Below are positions 53,423 through 64,000 of a DNA stretch of 64,000 nt, piece by piece. Source of the DNA: Margaritifera margaritifera (taxonomy: Eukaryota > Mollusca > Bivalvia > Unionida > Margaritiferidae); the NCBI GenBank assembly GCA_029931535.1, contig JAQPZY010001686.1, positions 10,940,071-11,004,070 on the forward strand. The letters are read 5' to 3'. Positions within the stretch are counted from its first letter, which is position 1; each line of letters opens with the position of its first letter. Position numbers and translations under genes: made by a program. The notes under the pieces are model-generated. The model was given only the letters and a program-made list of their open reading frames with translations. It did no database searches and had not been told where the DNA came from.

Positions 53423-56400
53423 TCATTTACTTTCCTTTTCAATGGTGTAAGGACCAAAAAATTTAGCCTGAAGAGGATTCTGAGGTATGGGCAAGAGAGC
53501 CAGAACTTTGTCACCAGGTTTAAAACTCCTTTCCTGTGAATTTCTGTCATACCTTAATTTCATTTTTGACTGGGTAGTGTGAAGGTTAGTTCTTGCTACT
53601 TCACAGGCCTTTGACAACTTGTATTTGAAATCAGAGACATAATCAAGAAGATTGATCTCTGAATCTTCATTTGAAAGAAGTTTCTCTTTCAATAATTTCA
53701 ATGGTCCACGGACAGTATGACCAAAAACTAGTTCAAAGGGACTAAAACCCAACGACTCTTGAACTGATTCCCTAACAGCAAACAACAACAAATGAACACC
53801 CTCATCCCAATCCTTTTCTGTATCAAAGCAATAGGATCGAATCATATTCTTCAAAGTTTGATGAAATCTTTCCAAAGCACCTTGACTTTCAGGGTGATAG
53901 GCAGAAGATTTAAACTGTTGGATGCCTAATTCATGTATAACTTGCTGGAAAATTCCAGACATAAAATTTGACCCTTGATCTGACTGGACAGATTTGGGAA
54001 GGCCAACAAGTGTAAAAAACTTCACCAAAGCTTTCACAATAGTTTTAGTTTTTATATTTCTCAGAGGAATTGCCTCTGGAAATCTTGTAGATGCACACAT
54101 GATGGTCAACAAGTATTGGTTGCCTGACTTGGTTTTAGGTAAAGGACCAACACAGTCTACCATTATTCTACTAAATGGTTCATCAAATGCAGGAATAGGT
54201 TGCAGATGAGCCTTAGGTATCTTCTGATTGGGTTTTCCTACCATTTGACAAGTGTGACAAGATCTGTAGTATTTAGAAACATCACTTTTGAGTTTCGGCC
54301 AATAAAAATGATTCAAGATCTTGTGATAAGTCTTACGGACTCCTAAATGACTAGCCAAAGGAGTTTCATGGGCTAAATTAAGAATTTCCTGTCGATATGA
54401 CTTAGGAACAACAATTTGATAGCTCACTGACCACTCGTCACCAGCGGGTACATCAGGTGGTCTCCATTTCCTCATAAGGACCCCATTTTTCACAAAGTAA
54501 CACACTGGAACTTGTGTGGCTTCAGTTTCACTAATAGCCCTCTGAAACAAACAAGATATCTCGGGATCTTGCTCCTGTTCAACGACAAGGGATTGTCGTT
54601 TGTCACCCTGAGTAGGACAAAGAGAATGAGTTGCCAAAAGAGGATCACTGTGATCAATACCATTTGATTGATCAATACCTGAGGAAAAAGTGACCTCATC
54701 AAAAGACTGAGCAATACATGTGTCAGCTAAAGGAATAATATCCTGATCAACAGCACTCTCAAGAGCTCTTTTTGCCATAGCTCTAGTAACTGCACAAGCA
54801 GGGTGCAAATCAGGGATTTCAGTTTCGACAGGATCAACTTTCTGATCCAAACAAGGCTTGTCAGTTACAAGTGGATTAACCACAACCTTATCTCCAGCTA
54901 GGTCATTGCCTAGTAATAAATGAACACCCTCTATGGGTAAAGAAGTCACTGCCCCAACAGTCACAGGTCCAGAAACTAAGTCTGATGCCAAATTTACACA
55001 ATGAAGAGGAACATTTACAAAGCCGCACTCTACTCCCTGAACAAGAACACTTTCACTTGAAGAAGACTCCTCAGACAAAGGCAAAGTACCTGACAATAAA
55101 AGACTCTGAGAAGCTCCAGTGTCCCATAATATTTTAATTGGGATAGGCTTGGCAGAATCACCAATAAGTGATATAGAACCTTCTGACATGAATGGTTCAT
55201 AAGCCTCCAAAATAGAATCAGACTGGGGTTTGTTTGACCCAACAAATGTATTGCTTTCAATACAAGACCGTGACCTTGACCTCGTAGAAAAAAGAGCATT
55301 TGGAAAAGCTCTGTCTTTACTCTGTTGCTTATTTTTCAACTTGAAGCAATCAGAAATAACGTGCCCTTTCTTTTTACAATAAGTGCATGTAAGAAGAGAT
55401 AAGGATTTCTGATCAGTCTTATCAGATGTTTGATTCCTAACAGTTGTGCTGTTGTGAAATTTGGAAGTACTCGAATGAGATTGAAATGGTTTTTTACCAG
55501 AAAACTGCTGAGAGGACGACTTATTGCCAAATGAAATTTTGTGAGTCAAGGAATAATCATCAGCCATACGAGCAGCATTTTCCAAAGTTTCCACATTCCG
55601 CTCGTCAAGATAGGTTTTGACATCACTATGGATACACCTTTTGAACTCTTCAATTAATATGAGCTGTCTGAGGTTATCATAAGCTTGATCAACTTTCTTG
55701 GCTGAGCACCACCTATCAAATAGTTGTTCTTTATCCCTTGCAAATGCGACATGAGTTTGTCCAGTTTCTTTTCTACAATTCCTAAACCTTTGTCGATATG
55801 CCTCTGGTACCAACTCATAAGCTTTCAAGATGTACTCCTTAACCACATCATAATCAGTGCTTTGTTGTACTGACAGTGAAGTGTAGACTTTACGAGCTTT
55901 GCCAATAAGTACACTTTGTAATAACAAAGTCCAATGCTCTCTGGGCCATTTCAAGTTTTCAGCTATTTTCTCGAAATGAAGAAAGTATTTATCTACTTCT
56001 TTTTCCTGAAAAGGGGGTACTAACCTAATATATCTAGTAACATCAAAACCTGGATTTGTGTTTAAAGGAGTGGAGTGTGCTCTGTTTGCCAGTTCTAATT
56101 CTCTTAACTTAAATTGCATTTCCCTTTCTTCTCTTTGCATCTGCATTTGTATTTGCCTCTCTTCTTTCTCTCTCTCCATCTGCATTAGCCTCTCTTCCTT
56201 CTGCATTTGCATCTGCCTCTCTTCCTTCTGCATTTGTAGCTGCCTCTCTTCTTTCTCTTTCTCCATCTGTATCTGCCTCTCTTCTTTCTCTCTCTCCATC
56301 TGTATCTGCCTCTCTTCTTTCTCTCTCTCCATCTGTATCTGCCTCTCTTCTTTCTGCATTTGTATCTGCCTCTCTTCCTTCTCTCTCTCCATCTGTATCT

Positions 56401-56719
56401 GCCTCTCTTCTTTCTCTCTCTCTCTCTGAATCTGAAGCTTTGCCAATTCTAAATCAATCTGGTTCTTTAACTCTAATTCCCTTAATTTCCTGTCAGAACC
56501 AGATACAGGCTTTCTCTTCAAACTTAAAGCACTGCTATCAAAAATTCCCTTTCCTACTAAATACTGAATCAAAATAATCTTTATCTCCTGTTTTGTCAAT
56601 GATACTTTTGCCTCAGATAGACTGTATTTTCTGGCAAGCTCGAGCAACTCATCCTTTCTCATGCACTCTAACCCCTCCTGGGTAGGTTTTGAAATGAAAT
56701 TCTGAACATTAGATGCCAT
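53423..56719 (-). pseudogene. Copy C gag-protease-integrase
   Basis: 1098 codons. The protein appears identical to copy B, including RKVYTSL in the capsid, ALFSTRS after the knuckle and the KESK end caused by the extra G. Nucleotide differences are very few (for example TTTTGACATC versus TTTTAACATC near 55617, and a 6-bp AAAGAC insertion in the leader near 56780). Confidence 0.9.
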
Positions 56720-56890
56720 TGTAAATGCTTGTTGGTTTCACACAAAAAAATTTCTCTATTTAAAAATCTTTGCCAAAGACAAAGACAAAAAAAATTCAGA
56801 GACAAAATCAATATGAATTTCAAAGATAAATTTAATATCTCTAATATGCTTTAAAGAAATTCAGATCCCAGAAGACGAGCCCCCAATTTC

Positions 56891-57640
56891 TGTTACGACT
56901 CTATGGTCTAAGAAAAATGTAACAGAAAGAAAGTGAAACCAACAAATCAAGTAAAAATCAACAAGCAATTTATTACTAGATAATTAAAATGAAAAATCAA
57001 AAAGTCACTTACAGTAATGTGTTTTGAAATCCTAATAATCCAATAAGAATGATTGTTCTAATCACAAGTCCTAAATATAGAATGTTCCGAATTCACGGCT
57101 GTGTCCTTGAATGTTATTATGTGCCAATGGTCTCCAAAGTCCTGATGTACTAGTAATCTTGATGTGCTGATGTCAAAATGAAGTATTCCAAAATATCTGA
57201 ATAAGTTCACTTAAATTCCAAAATCATCAATTAAAAATCCAAAATCCAAAAGTTTATGAGCACTGTTATAATCCAATGAATATTTAAAATAATTCCTCTC
57301 TTAGAATTTGTAATGAATTTTCACAACTGTAATAGCTCTTTACAAGACTGATGGTAATGTCAAAACTGAATAAATGTCCACCAAACATGGTATATATAAA
57401 GATTGGTCACATGACAGAATGTTCAAGAATATGAGTCATCTTAATGTAATTTTACTTGTAAACAAAATTCAACCTTGACCTTCAAATTGAGAAAACATAT
57501 TGATCAAAACAACCTAATTCAAGGACACTAGTTAAACATGTTTTTCCTGATAACATTAAGATTTAAGCAAATATTAAAGTGAAGAAACATTTATAATTTC
57601 CTAAAATATTTATAATATTATATAAACATCATACATAACA
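56891..57640 (-). repeat. Array LTR 4 (shared by copies C and D)
   Basis: 750 bp, matching LTRs 1-3 closely. Confidence 0.95.
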
Positions 57641-57778
57641 CCTCCCCTCATAAAGAAAAAGAAAGATTTATATAATAAAGCTTTCTTTTGAATATACATC
57701 AAATACTACAATAACCCAAATTACATAAGAACATGTTTTATGATACTGGACTTAATTACATCAAGCAATATTACATTT

Positions 57779-58084
57779 CTAGGTATGTGAGAGTGCATCT
57801 GCAATCACATTGTCTTTTCCCCTGATGTGTTTAATGTCAATGTTATATTCTTGCAATATCAAACTCCATCTCAACAATCTCCGATTTTTATCTTTCATTT
57901 TGTTGATGAAAGTAAGGGGATTGTGATCACTGTACACAATAATTGGAGAAAGAGCTGAGGTAACATACACTTCAAAATGCTGTAAAGCCAATATCAAAGC
58001 CAAACATTCCTTCTCAATTGTGGAATAATTTTTCTGGTGCTTGTTAAGTTTTTTAGAAAAATAACACAGGGTGATCCACACCAC
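57779..58084 (-). pseudogene. Copy D RNase H, C-terminal part
   Basis: Same 2-bp frameshift as copies B and C. It ends ADALSHT. Confidence 0.85.
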
Positions 58085-58220
58085 TTTTGTCTTCCTGAAT
58101 CAATACTCCACCAACCCCTACATCACTTGCATCAACAGATAATTTAAATGATTGGCTGAAATTTGGTGCAGAAAGAACTGGTGCATTCTTAAGCATGGCC
58201 TTTAACTTGTCAAAAGATTC

Positions 58221-59327
58221 CTAACACTTATCAGACCAATGAAATTTGGTTTTCTTACTTAATAAACTTGTCAAAGGTTCAGCAATTTTGGAAAAATTGG
58301 AACAAAATTTCCGATAATATCCAGCCATACCTAGAAATCGCATCAGTTGCTTTTTACAAATTGGAACTTGAAATTCAGAGATAGCTTTGACCTTAGCTTC
58401 TATAGGTTTAACTTGACCTTGTCCCACAATATGTCCTAAAAATGTGACACAAGCATGGCAAAACTCACTTTTGCTCAAATTAATTGTCAGATTCGCATCG
58501 CTGAGTCGATCAAAGAATTTTCGAATGGTTTCCAAATGATCTTCCCAGGTGTTGTTGTAGATAATGACGTCATCGATATAAGCGTCACAATTATCAAGAC
58601 CAAATGTTATCATGTTCATCAGACGTTGAAACGTTGCAGGCGAATTTTTCATTCCAAACGGCATAACTTTATATTGATAAAGTCCATCTGGAGTTACAAA
58701 TGCTGAAATTTCTTTTGCCCTTTCCGTCAGTGGAATTTGCCAGAATCCTTTTAAAAGGTCAAACTTGGTGACATATTCCGCATTTCCAATTTTATCAATG
58801 CAATCGTCCATTCTTGGGATTGGAAATGAATCAGTTTTGGTGACACTGTTGACTTTTCTATAGTCAGTACACATACGGAATGTATTATCTGGCTTGGGAA
58901 CAAGAATACATGGTGAACTCCAGTTACTTTTACTTGGTTCTATGAAATCATTCTCCAGTAGATACTGAATTTCTTTCTTCAGATAGTTCTGTTTGAGAGG
59001 GTTCATCCTATAAGGATGCTGTTTCACAGGTGCAGAATCTACAACGTCAACGTCATGATAAATTTTACTTGTTCGTGTTGGAACATCAGGAAACAAGTGC
59101 TCATAGTCATGTAATAGCTGTTTTAGTTCATTTCTTTCCTGTTGTTGTAGATGTGAAAGTTTCTGATCTAGGTTGTTCAATATTTCTGAATTCCGAAGAT
59201 TGGTTATACCAGAGTCACTATAGTCTGATCGTATTCCATCGTTGATATCTTCACTGTGTGGGACAGGTACAACTAAATTAACAGAATAATTAGCTGAGCT
59301 ATCTCTGTCAAAATATTCCTTTAACAT
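58221..59327 (-). pseudogene. Copy D reverse transcriptase, stops inside RNase H
   Basis: 368 codons with the full RT motif set and the shared TAG after SDKC. A few private changes (DRDSSANYS, ERNELKQ). Confidence 0.88.
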
Positions 59328-60450
59328 ATTTATGACAAAGTTGTTTCTGTTTCCGTCTCCCAGGAGTGTTAATGATATAATTTAAGTCATTTACTTTCTT
59401 TTCAACGGTATAAGGACCAACAAATTTAGCCTGAAGAGGATTCTGAGGTATGGGCAAGAGAGCCAGAACTTTGTCACCAGGTTTAAAACTCCTTTCCTGT
59501 GAATGTCTGTCATACCTTAATTTCATTTTTGACTGGGTAGTGTGAAGGTTAGTTCTTGCTACTTCACAGGCCTTTGACAACTTGTATTTGAAATCAGAGA
59601 CATAATCAAGAAGATTAATCTCTGAATCTTCATTTGAAAGAAGTTTCTCTTTCAATAATTTCAATGGTCCACGGACGGTATGACCAAAAACTAGTTCAAA
59701 GGGACTAAAACCCAACGACTCTTGAACTGATTCCCTAACAGCAAACAACAACAAATGAACACCCTCATCCCAATCCTTTTCTGTATCAAAGCAATAGGAT
59801 CGAATCATATTCTTCAAAGTTTGATGAAATCTTTCCAAAGCACCTTGACTTTCAGGGTGATAGGCAGAAGATTTAAACTGTTGGATGCCTAATTCATGTA
59901 TAACTTGCTGGAAAATTCCAGACATAAAATTTGACCCTTGATCTGACTGGACAGATTTGGGAAGGCCAACAAGTGTAAAAAACTTCACCAAAGCTTTCAC
60001 AATAGTTTTAGTTTTTATATTTCTCAGAGGAATTGCCTCTGGAAATCTTGTAGATGCACACATGATGGTCAACAAGTATTGGTTGCCTGACTTGGTTTTA
60101 GGTAAAGGACCAACACAGTCTACCATTATTCTACTAAATGGTTCATCAAATGCAGGAATAGGTTGCAGATGAGCCTTAGGTATCTTCTGATTGGGTTTTC
60201 CTACCATTTGACAAGTGTGACAAGATCTGTAGTATTTAGAAACATCACTTTTGAGTTTCGGCCAATAAAAATGATTCAAGATCTTGTGATAAGTCTTACG
60301 GACTCCTAAATGACTAGCCAAAGGAGTTTCATGGGCTAAATTAAGAATTTCCTGTCGATATGACTTAGGAACAACAATTTGATAGCTCACTGACCACTCG
60401 TCACCAGCGGGTACATCAGGTGGTCTCCATTTCCTCATAAGGACCCCCAT
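59308..60450 (-). pseudogene. Copy D integrase
   Basis: 380 codons from a Met created by the local shift. Contents are the zinc region (SHLGVRKTYH, SCHTCQ), VDCVGPLP, SDQGSNF, ALERFHQ, GFSPFELVFGH and the full basic C-terminal domain. It lacks the extra G of B and C and ends at KYVKGIF because of the array-wide 2-bp offset before RT. Its last 20 bases overlap the RT start. Confidence 0.87.
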
Positions 60451-62683
60451 TTTTCACAAAGTAACACACTGGAACTTGTGTGGCTTCAGTTTCACTAATA
60501 GCCCTCTGAAACAAACAAGATATCTCGGGATCTTGCTCCTGTTCAACGACAAGGGATTGTCGTTTGTCACCCTGAGTAGGACAAAGAGAATGAGTTGCCA
60601 AAAGAGGATCACTGTGATCAATACCATTTGATTGATCAATACCTGAGGAAAAAGTGACCTCATCAAAAGACTGAGCAATACATGTGTCAGCTAAAGGAAT
60701 AATATCCTGATCAACAGCACTCTCAAGAGCTCTTTTTGCCATAGCTCTAGTAAATGCACAAGCAGGGTGCAAATCAGGGATTTCAGTTTCGACAGGATCA
60801 ACTTTCTGATCCAAACAAGGCTTGTCAGTTACAAGTGGATTAACCACAACCTTATCTCCAGCTAGGTCATTGCCTAGTAATAAATGAACACCCTCTATGG
60901 GTAAAGAAGTCACTGCCCCAACAGTCACAGGTCCAGAAACTAAGTCTGATGCCAAATTTACACAATGAAGAGGAACATTTACAAAGCCGCACTCTACTCC
61001 CTGAACAAGAACACTTTCACTTGAAGAAGACTCCTCAGACAAAGGCAAAGTACCTGACAATAAAAGACTCTGAGAAGCTCCAGTGTCCCATAATATTTTA
61101 ATTGGGATAGGCTTGGCAGAATCACCAATAAGTGATATAGAACCTTCTGACATGAATGGTTCATAAGCCTCCAAAATAGAATCAGACTGGGGTTTGTTTG
61201 ACCCAACAAATGTATTGCTTTCAATACAAGACCGTGACCTTGACCTCGTAGAAATAAGAGCATTTGGAAAAGCTCTGTCTTTACTCTGTTGCTTATTTTT
61301 CAACTTGAAGCAATCAGAAATAACGCGCCCTTTCTTTTTACAATAAGTGCATGTAAGAAGAGATAAGGATTTCTGATCAGTCTTATCAGATGTTTGATTC
61401 CTAACAGTTGTGCTGTTGTGAAATTTGGAAGTACTCGAATGAGATTGAAATGGTTTTTTACCAGAAAACTGCTGAGAGGACGACTTATTGCCAAATGAAA
61501 TTTTGTGAGTCAAGGAATAATCATCAGCCATATGAGCAGCATTTTCCAAAGTTTCCACATTCCGCTCATCAAGATAGGTTTTAACATCACTATGGATACA
61601 CCTTTTGAACTCTTCAATTAATATGAGCTGTCTGAGGTTATCATAAGCTTGATCAACTTTCTTGGCTGAGCACCACCTATCAAATAGTTGTTCTTTATCC
61701 CTTGCAAATGCGACATGAGTTTGTCCAGTTTCTTTTCTACAATTCCTAAACCTTTGTCGATATGCCTCTGGTACCAACTCATAAGCTTTCAAGATGTACT
61801 CCTTAACCACATCATAATCAGTGCTTTGTTGTACTGACAGTGAAGTGTAGACTTCACGAGCTTTGCCAATAAGTACACTTTGTAATAACAAAGTCCAATG
61901 CTCTCTGGGCCATTTCAAGTTTTCAGCTATTTTCTCGAAATGAAGAAAGTATTTATCTACTTCTTTTTCCTGAAAAGGGGGTACTAACCTAATATATCTA
62001 GTAACATCAAAACCTGGATTTGTGTTTAAAGGAGTGGAGTGTGCTCTGTTTGCCAGTTCTAATTCTCTTAACTTAAATTGCATTTCCCTTTCTTCTCTTT
62101 GCATCTGCATTTGTATTTGCCTCTCTTCTTTCTCTCTCTCCATCTGCATTAGCCTCTCTTCCTTCTGCATTTGTATCTGCCTCTCTTCCTTCTGCATTTG
62201 TAGCTGCCTCTCTTCTTTCTCTTTCTCCATCTGTATCTGCCTCTCTTCTTTCTCTCTCTCCATCTGTATCTGCCTCTCTTCTTTCTCTCTCTCCATCTGT
62301 ATCTGCCTCTCTTCTTTCTGCATTTGTATCTGCCTCTCTTCCTTCTCTCTCTCCATCTGTATCCGCCTCTCTTCTTTCTCTCTCTCTCTCTGAATCTGAA
62401 GCTTTGCCAATTCTAAATCAATCTGGTTCTTTAACTCTAATTCCCTTAATTTCCTGTCAGAACCAGATACAGGCTTTCTCTTCAAACTTAAAGCACTGCT
62501 ATCAAAAATTCCCTTTCCTACTAAATACTGAATCAAAATAATCTTTATCTCCTGTTTTGTCAATGATACTTTTGCCTCAGATAGACTGTATTTTCTGGCA
62601 AGATCGAGCAACTCATCCTTTCTCATGCACTCTAACCCCTCCTGGGTAGGTTTTGAAATGAAATTCTGAACATTAGATGCCAT
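60416..62683 (-). pseudogene. Copy D gag-protease
   Basis: 755 codons from ATG 62683. It includes the coiled coil, SCAN-like capsid, a knuckle with His changed to Arg (CTYCKKKGRVISDC), and DTGASQ protease with LLLGND. A C insertion (GGACCCCCATT versus GGACCCCATT near 60443) shifts the frame just before the integrase zinc region. Private changes include HMADDYS and CAFTRAM. Confidence 0.88.
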
Positions 62684-62847
62684 TGTAAATGCTTGTTGGT
62701 TTCACACAAAAAATTTCTCTATTTAAAAATCTTTGCCAAAGACAAAAAAAATTCAGAGACAAAATCAATATGAATTTCAAAGATAAATTTAATATCTCTA
62801 ATATGCTTTAAAGAAATTCAGATCCCAGAAGACAAGCCCCCAATTTC

Positions 62848-63596
62848 TGTTACGACTCTATGGTCTAAGAAAAATGTAACAGAAAGAAAGTGAAACCAAC
62901 AAATCAAGTAAAAATCAACAAGCAATTTATTACTAGATAATTAAAATGAAAAATCAAAAAGTCACTTACAGTAATGTGTTTTGAAATCCTAATAATCCAA
63001 TAAGAATGATTGTTCTAATCACAAGTCCTAAATATAGAATGTTCCGAATTCACGGCTGTGTCCTTGAATGTTATTATGTGCCAATGGTCTCCAAAGTCCT
63101 GATGTACTAGTAATCTTGATGTGCTGATGTCAAAATGAAGTATTCCAAAATATCTGAATAAGTTCACTTAAATTCCAAAATCATCAATTAAAAATCCAAA
63201 ATCCAAAAGTTTATGAGCACTGTTATAATCCAATGAATATTTAAAATAATTCCTCTCTTAGAATTTGTAATGAATTTTCACAACTGTAATAGCTCTTTAC
63301 AAGACTGATGGTAATGTCAAAACTGAATAAATGTCCACCAAACATGGTATATATAAAGATTGGTCACATACAGAATGTTCTAGAATATGAGTCATCTTAA
63401 TCTAATTTTACTTGTAAACAAAATTCAACCTTGACCTTCAAATTGAGAAAACATATTGATCAAAACAACCTAATTCAAGGACACTAGTTAAACATGTTTT
63501 TCCTGATAACATTAAGATTTAAGCAAATATTAAAGTGAAGAAACATTTATAATTTCCTAAAATATTTATAATATTATATAAACATCATACATAACA
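62848..63596 (-). repeat. Array LTR 5 (5' LTR of copy D, 3' LTR of copy E)
   Basis: 749 bp. One base is lost in the E-box (CACATACAG versus CACATGACAG, near 63368). It has TTCTAGAATATG, like LTR 2. Confidence 0.93.
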
Positions 63597-63734
63597 CCTC
63601 CCCTCATAAAGAAAAAGAAAGATTTATATAATAAAGCTTTCTTTTGAATATACATCAAATACTACAATAACCCAAATTACATAAGAACATGTTTTATGAT
63701 ACTGGACTTAATTACATCAAGCAATATTACATTT

Positions 63735-64000
63735 CTAGGTATGTGCGAGTGCATCTGCAATCACATTGTCTTTTCCCCTGATTGTGTTTAATGTCAATGT
63801 TATATTCTTGCAATATCAAACTCCATCTCAACAATCTCCGATTTTATCTTTCATTTTGTTGATGAAAGTAAGGGGATTGTGATCACTGTACACAATAATT
63901 GGAGAAAGAGCTGAGGTAACATACACTTCAAAATGCTGTAAAGCCAATATCAAAGCCCAAACATTCCTTCTCAATTGTGGTAATATTTTTTCTGGTGCTT
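63735..64000 (-). pseudogene. Copy E RNase H C-terminus (cut by window edge)
   Basis: Matches the RNase H tail of the other copies, starting from the stop at 63735-63737. It carries several small indels not seen elsewhere (GATTGTGTTT near 63780, a shortened T run near 63845, AAAGCCCAAAC near 63957, GTGGTAATATTTTTT near 63980). The dense indels may be real decay or poor sequence at an assembly edge. Confidence 0.75.

Larger units (their letters stand above)
39044..64000 (-). mobile_element. Head-to-tail array of Gmr1-like LTR retrotransposons sharing LTRs
   Basis: The order from left to right is LTR, internal A, LTR, internal B, LTR, internal C, LTR, internal D, LTR, start of internal E. All are on the minus strand. 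LTR starts are at 39044, 44969, 50927, 56891 and 62848, so the period is 5925, 5958, 5964 and 5957 bp. Only one LTR separates consecutive internals, so these are not independent adjacent insertions, which would each bring two LTRs. Internals B and C differ by a 6-bp indel in the leader and few substitutions. The array continues past the window edge. The element is the same family as the + copy at 3523-10153. Confidence 0.93.

Overview
The window is AT-rich animal nuclear DNA, most likely from a mollusc and probably a bivalve. The only host gene recognised is the 3' half of CDK5RAP1, the animal radical-SAM methylthiotransferase that modifies mitochondrial tRNAs. It lies on the + strand as six coding exons (1364-1606, 2582-2735, 10194-10324, 21594-21743, 32712-32852, 36365-36481) separated by introns of 1 to 11 kb. 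The taxon call rests on spliced gene structure, tRNA-derived SINEs, repeats resembling bivalve 'pearl' elements, a DIRS-like remnant and a Gmr1-like LTR element. It is an inference, not a database result.

The introns are packed with mobile and tandem repeats. Intron 2 holds degenerate tandem copies of the end of exon 2, then a 6.6-kb LTR retrotransposon (3523-10153) in the same orientation as the gene. Its 3' LTR stops 40 bp before the next exon and carries a strong-looking splice acceptor, a poly(A) signal and a possible branch point. Intron 3 holds pearl-like tandem-repeat elements, one split by a young SINE with a perfect 13-bp target duplication, plus a BED-finger fragment and a ~650-bp tandem duplication. 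Intron 4 begins with a GC donor. It holds a decayed DIRS-like element (gag, RT with YLDD, tyrosine-recombinase tail) and a 5.36-kb element with ~45-bp terminal inverted repeats, TA flanks and a BEN-domain reading frame. Intron 5 holds a SINE, another pearl-like element and a decayed duplicate of exon 5.

From 39044 to the window end lies a head-to-tail array of the same LTR retrotransposon on the - strand: five LTRs (~750 bp), four complete internal regions (~5.2 kb) and part of a fifth. Neighbouring units share one LTR, giving a period of about 5.93-5.96 kb. The element is Ty3/gypsy by its RT and RNase H, but integrase precedes reverse transcriptase (gag-PR-INT-RT-RH), the Gmr1 arrangement. 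Gag has a variable-length charged coiled coil and a capsid region resembling the vertebrate SCAN domain. Every copy is broken. Three array copies share the same RNase H nonsense codon and 2-bp deletion, which fits DNA-level amplification of an already defective unit or an assembly effect on a smaller array.

The strongest points for follow-up are the shared-LTR array, the Gmr1-order element with a SCAN-like Gag, the BEN-domain TIR element, and the possible capture of LTR sequence in CDK5RAP1 splicing.
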